6,352 nucleotides of DNA, taken from positions 1 to 6,352 of the forward strand of contig JAILRX010000195.1 in NCBI GenBank assembly GCA_024697985.1, written 5' to 3'. Source of the DNA: Treponemataceae bacterium. GTDB lineage: Bacteria > Spirochaetota > Spirochaetia > Treponematales > Treponemataceae. Made by a program: the position numbers and the translations under genes. The first letter of the stretch is position 1. Each line of letters starts with the position of its first letter. This document shows, one piece after another, positions 1-5,208 of this stretch. The notes under the pieces were generated by a model, which did not search any database, was not told the DNA's origin, and worked only from the letters and a program-made list of their open reading frames with translations.

Positions 1-740
1 GAAGAATCAGCCTGTTCCTGTGTGATGTAGCCTGATGCAACCATGTTTTTCAATACATCCTGCTGACGGTTCATCGCTCGGTTCGGATGTGAAAAAGGAT
101 TGTAGAAAGCCGGGTTCGAAAGCTGAATTACAAGAATTGCAGATTCGGCCGGAGTAATCTGGGTAGCATCGTGGCCAAAGTAAAATTTGGAAGCAGCACT
201 TACACCATAAGTTCCGCCACCAAAAAAGATTTTATTGGTATAAAGTTCAAGGATTTCGTTTTTGGAATAACGGCGCTCCATCTGAACGGCCCACCACAAT
301 TCCTTCAGTTTTCGTGACACTGACTTTTCGGCTCGGTCGCAATAAAGCGTACCGGCAATCTGCTGGGTCAAGGTAGATCCACCACCAAGAGAGCGGTTCG
401 TAAGGACACCGACGACGCCTCGGAAAATAGCCTTAAGACTGAAACCGCTGTGCTGATAGAAGATTCGGTCTTCTCGAGTCAAAAGCGCATCAATCATGTG
501 CTGAGGGATGTCATTGAAGGCGATCATCTCTCGTTTTTCATCTGAGGCAAATTCAGTAATAAGTTCACCGTTTATATCAAGAACCTTTGTAGGAAGAGCA
601 GGATTGAACTGCGTAAACTGCTCGGTTCTAATTGTATTTACAGTAGTAGAAATACCAAGTCCAAGAAGGATGCCGAAAAACAATGCGAAAAAAACATTGA
701 GGTATAACATTACTCTTGTACTGGCTTTGATCTTTTTCAT
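1..740 (-). CDS. Class A penicillin-binding protein (glycosyltransferase family 51), N-terminal part, cut by the window edge
   Basis: Reading leftwards from ATG at 740-738 gives 246 complete codons, open to the edge, so the transpeptidase domain lies outside the window. The product is a membrane-anchored peptidoglycan synthase that polymerises lipid II in the periplasm and, in the full protein, cross-links stem peptides. Visible order: basic start MKKIKAS, one transmembrane anchor at about residues 11-33, then the GT51 domain. Its motifs are clear: EDRIFYQHSGF (90-100, catalytic Glu90), GGSTLTQQ (120-127), RKLKE (143-147), and ILELYTNKIFFGGGTYGV (163-180) with the second conserved acidic residue in ELYTN. 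The segment LSNPAFYNP (207-215) matches the end of the GT fold. No SD site precedes the start and a promoter abuts it, so the mRNA may be leaderless; Met11 (codon at 710-708) is an alternative start but would remove the basic N-terminus. Assignment to GT51 is very secure; mrcA/ponA/pbp1A naming cannot be fixed from this fragment. Confidence 0.96.
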   Translation of the reverse strand, partial: MKKIKASTRVMLYLNVFFALFFGILLGLGISTTVNTIRTEQFTQFNPALPTKVLDINGELITEFASDEKREMIAFNDIPQHMIDALLTREDRIFYQHSGFSLKAIFRGVVGVLTNRSLGGGSTLTQQIAGTLYCDRAEKSVSRKLKELWWAVQMERRYSKNEILELYTNKIFFGGGTYGVSAASKFYFGHDATQITPAESAILVIQLSNPAFYNPFSHPNRAMNRQQDVLKNMVASGYITQEQADS

Positions 741-748
741 ATCTTTAA

Positions 749-777
749 ATGGTATAAAAGGGATAGAAGTTTGTCAA
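749..777 (-). promoter_or_regulatory. Promoter of the penicillin-binding protein gene
   Basis: On the minus strand a perfect -35 TTGACA (777-772) is followed by a 17-base spacer and the -10-like hexamer TACCAT (754-749, 4 of 6 to consensus). Transcription would begin about 7-9 bases further on, at 742-740, which coincides with the ATG at 740. It starts directly after the U-tract of the upstream terminator, so the gene appears to be its own transcription unit. Inferred from sequence only. Confidence 0.6.
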
Positions 778-784
778 GAACTGC

Positions 785-813
785 AAAAAAAAAGGCCGGT
801 TAGGAAACCGGCC
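785..813 (-). terminator. Strong intrinsic terminator, minus strand
   Basis: A perfect 8-bp stem GGCCGGTT/AACCGGCC (794-801 with 806-813) closes a 4-base loop. On the minus strand it is followed by nine uninterrupted T (793-785). It ends minus-strand transcription coming from the M23 peptidase gene or from the hairpin RNA just upstream. On the plus strand it lacks a U-tract, so it is one-directional. Confidence 0.92.
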
Positions 814-868
814 ATGCCCATCAGGCAGCCAGATGAGTAATGGGTGGGAGGGGATGTACTCACCTGAC
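785..868 (-). ncRNA. Candidate small RNA or structured 3' UTR with a C-rich loop
   Basis: Between the M23 stop codon and the terminator the minus strand folds into a 10-bp stem. CAGGTGAGTA (866-857) pairs with TACTCATCTG (839-830), with a single G-U pair. The stem presents a 17-base loop (856-840) of C runs interrupted by single T or A. A small TGCC/GGCA hairpin may follow, then the terminator stem and nine U. A possible promoter lies just upstream: GATAAT at 880-875, with a weak -35 TTAAAG at 903-898 and 17-base spacing, giving a predicted start near 868 and an RNA of about 84 nt. The loop is complementary to purine-rich SD-type sequences, as in C-rich-loop regulatory RNAs. It matches no riboswitch or sRNA family I recognise. 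It could equally be the 3' UTR of the peptidase mRNA or a leader for the downstream gene. Confidence 0.4.
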
Positions 869-920
869 ATTTTAATTATCGACAATATATCCAAAATCTT
901 TAACATTTTTTTAAATTTTG

Positions 921-1844
921 TTAATCAGATACTACAGAAAGTGGATCTATGTTCTTATTTCCGTCTAAAATCTCAAAATGAAGGTGTGGGCCCGTAGTCA
1001 TTCCGGTAACTCCGACATAACCGATTATAGTTGAGCCTTTTACGAACTGATCCTTGCTTACAAGGACATTGCTCAAATGTGCATAAAAACTTCGCCTCGT
1101 TTCAGAATGCTTTATCTCGATGTACTTTCCGTAAACATTGTCGTATCCTACCCTCGTGACATATCCGGATGCGCAGGAAAAAACTTCGCTTCCTTCAGGA
1201 GAAGCAAGGTCTATTCCACGATGAAAAAGCGGTTTTCCGGAAATCGGGCTTATCCTCATGCCGAAGCTTGAAGTCAGGACGCTGTTTGCAAGTGGCATTC
1301 TGTAGGAAGAATCCAAAAAGAAGGTTCTTTCTGTCATCCCAATCTGATAGTCAGGATAAAACTCAAAGATTTCTCCATTGATTCTGAACTTTGCGACTGG
1401 TTCTGTAGTTCCGCATTTTTTCTTGAGAAGTATTTCAAAAGTTGAAACTGGATTTTCTGAAAGATAGAGGGCCTTGCAGTTTGGAACTATCAGTTTTTTT
1501 CCGCTGATATTTTCAGATGGATTTGCAATATGGTTTATCGTAGCCAGAGTTTCCTGACCTACATTAAAGCGCGATGCAAGCGTAAAAAACGTATCGTTTT
1601 CCTGTGCCGTATACTCATAAAAAAGAATCGATGAAACTATCTGCTCGTTATTTTGAACCGGCTGAGAAAGCAGCATGTAATTCTGCTCCACATCAAAACA
1701 GAACTGCTTGAACATGATGTCTTTATTGGAAAGATTTTGTATTGGAAGAATGTTTTTTACTTCAAAAACCTGCGCATAAAGGCTGATGGATGCAAAAATG
1801 AGAAGGACTAAAATTGATAAAAGTCTTTTATCGTTTTTTAACAC
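921..1844 (-). CDS. Secreted LysM + M23 family metallopeptidase (peptidoglycan hydrolase)
   Basis: This is a predicted zinc endopeptidase acting on peptidoglycan outside the inner membrane. Numbering is from GTG 1844 (307 residues). The signal peptide is about residues 1-24: basic KNDKR, hydrophobic core, probable cleavage near SLYAQ. A LysM wall-binding domain spans about 77-121 (YTAQENDTFFTLASRFNV). The C-terminal M23 domain covers about 188-303. All expected residues are present: zinc ligands in HRGID (His208, Asp212) and HLHFE (His289), with catalytic His256 (YAHL) and His287. No ATG start exists. The frame extends to TTG at 1883-1881, and other choices are TTG at 1853 and GTG at 1844. 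GTG is preferred because it gives a normal signal peptide and sits 12 bases after AGGAG (1861-1857). It overlaps the upstream membrane-protein gene by 17 bases, suggesting translational coupling. Family call secure; start uncertain. Confidence 0.93.
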   Translation of the reverse strand: MLKNDKRLLSILVLLIFASISLYAQVFEVKNILPIQNLSNKDIMFKQFCFDVEQNYMLLSQPVQNNEQIVSSILFYEYTAQENDTFFTLASRFNVGQETLATINHIANPSENISGKKLIVPNCKALYLSENPVSTFEILLKKKCGTTEPVAKFRINGEIFEFYPDYQIGMTERTFFLDSSYRMPLANSVLTSSFGMRISPISGKPLFHRGIDLASPEGSEVFSCASGYVTRVGYDNVYGKYIEIKHSETRRSFYAHLSNVLVSKDQFVKGSTIIGYVGVTGMTTGPHLHFEILDGNKNIDPLSVVSD

Positions 1845-2205
1845 AGAATCCAATGACTCCTGCAGCAACGAAAAGCAGGACAAAGATAATCAAGGCTGCA
1901 ATTCTGTAGTAATTGAGGACAAGAACAAACGGAACCAAAATTCCGCAAATAATCAAAATCGTAATGGAAAGCGTTCGTATAAAATTGAACCAGAAAGTCT
2001 TTTTTTCTTCTCCGGTTTTACCGCGAAGATTTTTTATGAAGGAAATGACTATGGCATAAACTATAAGTACGGCGGCCAGAGAAAGAACGGATACGGTATA
2101 AGCGTATGGTGCCCTGTCAGCAAAAAGCCAGAACGGAAAAACGACTGCAAAACAGGAAGCAAAACATAAAACGGCAATCAATATGAAAAAAACTGCATTC
2201 TTCAA
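1828..2205 (-). CDS. Small integral membrane protein of unknown function
   Basis: I do not recognise the family. The 125-residue product is strongly hydrophobic, with four likely transmembrane helices at about residues 3-27, 36-60, 76-98 and 100-120. A charged loop between helices 2 and 3 (about 59-70) contains KNLRGKTGEEKK, and the tail ends in KKR. By the positive-inside rule the loop and tail are probably cytoplasmic. The start is TTG at 2205-2203; no in-frame ATG exists, and the SD is poor (an AGGATTGAG stretch at 2223-2215). It begins only about 20 bases after the ferredoxin terminator. Its 3' end overlaps the start region of the M23 peptidase gene (TAA at 1830-1828), so the two are probably one operon and the protein may act with the peptidase at the envelope. 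That link is inferred from context only. Confidence 0.75.
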   Translation of the reverse strand: MKNAVFFILIAVLCFASCFAVVFPFWLFADRAPYAYTVSVLSLAAVLIVYAIVISFIKNLRGKTGEEKKTFWFNFIRTLSITILIICGILVPFVLVLNYYRIAALIIFVLLFVAAGVIGFCVKKR

Positions 2206-2225
2206 TTTTTTTAACTCAATCCTAT

Positions 2226-2267
2226 AAAAAAATAAAACCGCCCGGGAGAATTAAACTCTCGGACGGT
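2226..2267 (-). terminator. Intrinsic terminator after the ferredoxin gene
   Basis: ACCGTCCGAGAG (2267-2256, minus strand) pairs with CTCCCGGGCGGT (2248-2237) around a 7-base loop. That gives 12 positions with one G-U pair and one A-C mismatch. A T-rich run of four T, one A and seven T follows (2237-2226). It lies 20 bases past the ferredoxin stop codon, ending that transcript before the membrane-protein gene. Confidence 0.88.
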
Positions 2268-2270
2268 CTC

Positions 2271-2300
2271 ATTATAAAAGAGTATTTTACTCTTCTGCAA
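2271..2300 (-). promoter_or_regulatory. Possible internal promoter overlapping the ferredoxin 3' end
   Basis: On the minus strand a perfect -10 TATAAT (2276-2271) lies 18 bases after TTGCAG (2300-2295, 3 of 6 to the -35 consensus). The predicted start near 2264 is inside the 5' arm of the ferredoxin terminator, so these transcripts would lack the base of that stem and might read into the membrane-protein gene. The -35 is coding sequence and weak, so this is tentative. Confidence 0.3.
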
Positions 2301-2457
2301 TAGCTTCTGCTGGGCAAGTAGCAGCACAAGTACCGCAACTAACGCAAGCTGCAGCATCGATAACTCTTTTTCCGTCGCCTTCGCTGATTGCTCCTACTGG
2401 GCATTCACCTTCACAAGCGCCACAATTTACACAAGCATCTGAAATTTTGTAAGCCAT
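2287..2457 (-). CDS. 2[4Fe-4S] ferredoxin, clostridial type
   Basis: A 56-residue acidic, cytoplasmic low-potential electron carrier, of the type that serves pyruvate:ferredoxin oxidoreductase, hydrogenase or Rnf-type partners in anaerobes; its partner here is unknown. Two complete cluster motifs are visible. The first is Cys9, Cys12, Cys15, then Cys19-Pro; the second is Cys38, Cys41, Cys44, then Cys48-Pro. Each set has CxxCxxCxxxCP spacing, and the last Cys of each set completes the other cluster. Length and pseudo-twofold layout are typical of the family. The start is ATG 2457-2455, because AGGAG (2469-2465) sits 7 bases before it. The frame can be extended upstream to 2511, but that would put the SD site and promoter inside the gene and add residues foreign to the family. 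It is a single-gene unit with its own promoter and terminator, divergent from deoC. Confidence 0.97.
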   Translation of the reverse strand: MAYKISDACVNCGACEGECPVGAISEGDGKRVIDAAACVSCGTCAATCPAEAIAEE

Positions 2458-2464
2458 AGTTTGT

Positions 2465-2469
2465 CTCCT
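2465..2469 (-). promoter_or_regulatory. Shine-Dalgarno site that fixes the ferredoxin start
   Basis: AGGAG on the minus strand, 7 bases before ATG 2457-2455. It decides against the longer reading frame that begins near 2511. Confidence 0.9.
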
Positions 2470-2501
2470 AATATTTAAGTGTAGAATTTTGATGTAATGA
2501 A

Positions 2502-2530
2502 AAAATAACACAATAAATTATGGAAGTCAA
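2502..2530 (-). promoter_or_regulatory. Promoter of the ferredoxin gene
   Basis: Minus strand: -35 TTGACT (2530-2525, 5 of 6 to consensus), a 17-base spacer, and -10 TATTTT (2507-2502, 4 of 6). Transcription would begin near 2495, giving a 5' leader of about 38 bases that carries the SD site. It shares this short intergenic region with the deoC control region on the other strand. Confidence 0.65.
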
Positions 2531-2540
2531 GAAAAATTGA

Positions 2541-2549
2541 TGATATCAT
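2541..2549 (+). promoter_or_regulatory. Candidate extended -10 promoter of deoC
   Basis: TGATATCAT has the extended -10 layout: TG, one base, then TATCAT (2544-2549, 5 of 6 to TATAAT). The -35 region 17 bases upstream (TGGAAG, 2521-2526) is poor, which is tolerated in extended -10 promoters. Counting 7 bases from the -10 lands exactly on the A of the deoC ATG at 2556, so a leaderless mRNA is predicted. The same bases form part of a perfect 10-base palindrome, ATGATATCAT (2540-2549), which might instead be a repressor site. Confidence 0.4.
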
Positions 2550-2555
2550 ATTGAT

Positions 2556-3209
2556 ATGGAAAAATTGGAAAAATACATTGATCACACAAATTTAAAGGCT
2601 TTTGCAGTAAAAGCTGATATCGAAAAATTATGCGCAGAAGCAGAAGAAAATAATTTTGCATCTGTATGCGTAAACCCATATTGGGTTCCTTTCTGTGCAG
2701 AAAGGCTTTCAAAAACAGACGTAAATGTCTGTACCGTAATCGGATTTCCACTCGGTGCGACGAGCACGGAAAGCAAGGCTTTTGAAACAAAAACAGCCGT
2801 TGAACAGGGAGCAGATGAAGTTGACATGGTAATCAACGTGGGGCTTGCAAAAGACGGAGAATGGGACGCGCTTACAAAAGACATAGAAGCTGTTGTCCTT
2901 GCGGCAAAAGACACATGCAAAGATACGGTCGTAAAAGTAATTCTTGAGACCTGCTATCTTACTGATGAGCAGATTGTAAAGGCTTGCGAATGCTGTAAAA
3001 AGGCACAGGCCGATTTTGTAAAAACCTCGACAGGTTTTGGAACGGACGGAGCAACCGTCCATCATGTGGAAATCATGAAAAAAACCGTAAAAGATGAGCT
3101 AAAAGTTAAGGCAGCAGGAGGAATTCGTGACAAGGAAACGGCGCTTGCAATGATCAAGGCAGGCGCTTCAAGACTTGGAACTTCAAGCGGAAAATCAATT
3201 ATCACATAA
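2556..3209 (+). CDS. deoC: Deoxyribose-phosphate aldolase
   Basis: A cytoplasmic class I aldolase that splits 2-deoxy-D-ribose 5-phosphate into glyceraldehyde 3-phosphate and acetaldehyde, the last step of deoxynucleoside salvage. The 217-residue length is standard for the short bacterial DeoC group. Landmarks along the TIM barrel: IDHTNLKAFA (8-17), VCVNPYWV (37-44), VIGFPLGATSTESKAFE (61-77), EVDMVINVG (88-96, conserved Asp90), VKVILETCYLT (126-136), DFVKTSTGFGTDGAT (153-167, Schiff-base Lys156) and VKAAGGIRD (184-192, Lys185, the activating lysine), then the phosphate-binding end RLGTSSG (206-212). The start ATG 2556 is supported by MEKLEKYIDHT; an ATG at 2540 is out of frame and stops at once. 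There is no SD site. Only 24 bases separate its stop from the DUF1538 gene, so co-transcription is likely. No other nucleoside-catabolic gene is in the window. Confidence 0.97.
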   Translation: MEKLEKYIDHTNLKAFAVKADIEKLCAEAEENNFASVCVNPYWVPFCAERLSKTDVNVCTVIGFPLGATSTESKAFETKTAVEQGADEVDMVINVGLAKDGEWDALTKDIEAVVLAAKDTCKDTVVKVILETCYLTDEQIVKACECCKKAQADFVKTSTGFGTDGATVHHVEIMKKTVKDELKVKAAGGIRDKETALAMIKAGASRLGTSSGKSIIT

Positions 3210-3233
3210 AATTTAAATAAAAGAGGAGAAACT

Positions 3234-5198
3234 ATGCCTAACACAAAGAGAAAAACAAAGCTCAATGCTGGGCAGGCACTTCAATTGATCGTGCCATACG
3301 CTAAAGACAAGCTGGTCGAACAGATAAAAGCGGTTTCCGTAATCGTAATCTACCTGGTTCTCTTCCAGCTGATTGTCCTGAGACTTCCGATTCAGCAGGC
3401 CGGAGTTATCACTCTTGGTATTGTTCTTGTTGTAATCGGACTTGCTTTCTTCATCGACGGATTGAATCTTGGACTCATGCCACTCGGTGAAATTTGTGGT
3501 GTAAAGCTTCCCCAAAAATCAAAATTACCCGGCATCCTGCTTTTCGCATTGATTCTTGGTGTTGGCGCAACCCTTGCCGAACCTGCAATCGGAGTATTGA
3601 AGGCGGCGGGCTCTACGGTTAAACCGTGGGACGCACCGCTTCTGTTCCGCCTGCTGAATAAGGACTCTACGCTTCTTGTAGCCGCCGTCGGTCTTGGCGT
3701 CGGTCTTGCCGTTATGTTCGGTATGCTCAGATTCCTTTACAACTGGTCGCTCAAGCCGTTCATCATGACAATCATCCCGATTCTGCTGGCATTCAGCGTT
3801 TTTGCCCTTTTCAACAAAAACCTGATGCACCTGACAGGTCTTGCATGGGACTGCGGAGGTGTTACGACAGGACCTGTAACAGTTCCACTCGTACTTTCAC
3901 TTGGTATCGGTATTTCCAGAATCGTCGGAGGAAAAGACGGAGAAAGCGGAGGATGCAACGGTTTCGGTGTTGTAACGCTTGCATCAGCCTTCCCTATCCT
4001 TACAGTATACATTCTTGGCGTCGTCCTTATGTTCTCAACGCCAGTACCGATGAGCGAAGTTGAATTTTCAAAACCGGAAAATCACGAAAAAATCGTTAAG
4101 CTTTTCAAAAATGAAGCAGATGCAAATGCTTACATGACAAAAAATCTGAGCGAAGAAAATCTTGCAGTTTATCTATCGTCGCAGAACAGCTCAGAAGAAA
4201 TCGCTTCTGATGAAACGGCTTTATCTGTAGAACCGGAAAGTGAAAAAATCAATGTCGGAAAGGTCATCCTTACGAAATTCAAGGAAGCCTTACAGGCAGT
4301 TCTTCCTTTGAGCCTTTTTTTGCTTCTGGTACTTGTTGTCATCCTCAGGGAAAAAATCAAGCACAAGGATGAAATGTTCCTCGGACTTTCATACGCCATC
4401 ATCGGAATGATGCTGTTCAATCTGGGAATTGAATTTGGACTTTCTAAACTCGGCGATCAGATCGGAGGAAACCTTCCTGCAAGTTTCAAGGCAATCGCGA
4501 TGACATCAGAGCAGAAAAACATCGAAAACTTCGATAAATCCCTGGTTTATGATGCCGTAAACGAAGACGGAACTCAGGAAGAGTTTTTCTATATGAAAGA
4601 CGGCCAGAAAATCTCTACCGTAACCTTTGATGAAAACCAATACGACGCAGAAAAAGCTGAATATAAATACATTCCTGTAAAGGGGCCTCTTTTCGGCAAA
4701 AAAGAAAATGCGTTCTGGGGAATTTTTGTCGTGCTTCTATTTGCCTTTCTGATGGGATTCAGTGCTACCCTTGCAGAACCTGCCCTCAATACTTTGGGAG
4801 CAACGGTTGAAACCTTGACGGTCGGAACTTTCAAAAAATCACTTTTGATAAACACCGTTGCAATTGGTGTAGGTATCGGACTTAGCGCCGGAGTTGCCAA
4901 AATCATCTGGAACATACCTTTGATTTACATCATCGGAGTTCCATACGCAATTCTGCTTGTACTTTCAGCAATATCAGAAGAAAACTTTGTTAATATCGCC
5001 TGGGATAGTGCCGGTGTTACGACAGGTCCTATCACAGTTCCTCTCGTTCTTGCGATGGGTCTTGGTATCAGCAGTCAGGTCGGAGTTGTCGAAGGATTCG
5101 GTATCCTGGCTTCAGCATCTGTATTCCCAATTCTTGCCGTACTGCTCGTCGGATTGTACACCAACCACAGACGAAAGAAAGCCTTGAGCGGAGAATAA
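3234..5198 (+). CDS. Polytopic membrane protein with two DUF1538 domains, putative transporter
   Basis: A 654-residue inner-membrane protein. No DUF1538 substrate is known to me, so 'transporter' is inferred from topology. It is an internal duplication. Half A is about residues 30-267 and half B about 350-642, each with about six helices plus likely re-entrant segments. Matching signatures: GATLAEPA (111-118) with SATLAEPA (510-517); AWDCGGVTTGPVTVPLVL (204-221) with AWDSAGVTTGPITVPLVL (589-606); and GFGVVTLASAFPIL (243-256) with GFGILASASVFPIL (621-634). The repeated acidic and glycine-rich signatures inside membrane segments look like a transport pore. Two soluble stretches break the symmetry: an acidic linker at about 270-345, and an insert of about 75 residues (415-492) found only in half B. 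The start ATG is supported by GAGGAG (3223-3228) 5 bases upstream. The next gene, with PII-like domains, starts 10 bases after the stop and may regulate it. Confidence 0.9.
   Translation: MPNTKRKTKLNAGQALQLIVPYAKDKLVEQIKAVSVIVIYLVLFQLIVLRLPIQQAGVITLGIVLVVIGLAFFIDGLNLGLMPLGEICGVKLPQKSKLPGILLFALILGVGATLAEPAIGVLKAAGSTVKPWDAPLLFRLLNKDSTLLVAAVGLGVGLAVMFGMLRFLYNWSLKPFIMTIIPILLAFSVFALFNKNLMHLTGLAWDCGGVTTGPVTVPLVLSLGIGISRIVGGKDGESGGCNGFGVVTLASAFPILTVYILGVVLMFSTPVPMSEVEFSKPENHEKIVKLFKNEADANAYMTKNLSEENLAVYLSSQNSSEEIASDETALSVEPESEKINVGKVILTKFKEALQAVLPLSLFLLLVLVVILREKIKHKDEMFLGLSYAIIGMMLFNLGIEFGLSKLGDQIGGNLPASFKAIAMTSEQKNIENFDKSLVYDAVNEDGTQEEFFYMKDGQKISTVTFDENQYDAEKAEYKYIPVKGPLFGKKENAFWGIFVVLLFAFLMGFSATLAEPALNTLGATVETLTVGTFKKSLLINTVAIGVGIGLSAGVAKIIWNIPLIYIIGVPYAILLVLSAISEENFVNIAWDSAGVTTGPITVPLVLAMGLGISSQVGVVEGFGILASASVFPILAVLLVGLYTNHRRKKALSGE
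3321..4034 (+). repeat. DUF1538 repeat unit A (codons about 30-267)
   Basis: First half of the internal duplication in the membrane protein. It shares the ATLAEPA, WD-GVTTGP-TVPLVL and GFG-AS-FPIL signatures, in the same order, with unit B. Similarity is mainly at protein level; the longest identical DNA I noted is 14 bases, GGTGTTACGACAGG at 3858-3871. The boundaries are approximate. Confidence 0.8.
4281..5159 (+). repeat. DUF1538 repeat unit B (codons about 350-642), with an insert
   Basis: Second half of the duplication, parallel to unit A and carrying the same three signatures; the shared 14-base word is at 5013-5026. It is longer because of a hydrophilic insert at about codons 415-492 (4476-4709), placed where unit A has only the short KLPQKSKLPG turn. 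The duplication is old, as DNA identity is otherwise low. Confidence 0.8.
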
Positions 5199-5204
5199 GG
5201 AGGA
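5197..5204 (+). promoter_or_regulatory. Strong Shine-Dalgarno site overlapping the preceding stop codon
   Basis: AAGGAGGA begins inside the TAA stop (5196-5198) of the DUF1538 gene and lies 4-5 bases before ATG 5209. The near-perfect match and the overlap suggest efficient, translationally coupled expression of the PII-like gene with its membrane partner. Confidence 0.9.
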
Positions 5205-5208
5205 AATT

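Noticed and set aside
508..840. Plus-strand open frame of 110 codons
   Set aside because: It lies antisense to the GT51 motifs of the penicillin-binding protein and runs across the promoter and terminator; its product has no recognisable pattern.
841..853. G-rich run GGGTGGGAGGGG as a plus-strand G-quadruplex
   Set aside because: Only three G-runs are adjacent, and the bases are better explained as the complement of a C-rich hairpin loop.
785..868. A known riboswitch class controlling the penicillin-binding protein gene
   Set aside because: No conserved core of any riboswitch I know (for example fluoride, c-di-GMP, preQ1, ZTP) is visible, and a separate promoter lies after the terminator.
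1786..2169. Plus-strand open frame of 127 codons
   Set aside because: It is a low-complexity Asn/Lys/Arg-rich shadow of the minus-strand membrane-protein gene and the start of the M23 gene.
2278..2294. Perfect 7-bp inverted repeat AAGAGTA/TACTCTT over the ferredoxin stop codon
   Set aside because: It is AT-rich with a 3-base loop and no U-tract of note; the real terminator is the GC-rich stem just downstream. It may be chance.
2489..2519. TTGATG with TAAATT as a deoC promoter
   Set aside because: The spacing of 19 bases and the poor -10 are weaker than the extended -10 at 2541-2549, although it cannot be excluded.
2709..3065. Minus-strand frames opposite deoC
   Set aside because: The plus strand carries complete DeoC motifs with both catalytic lysines; the antisense frames show no family signature.
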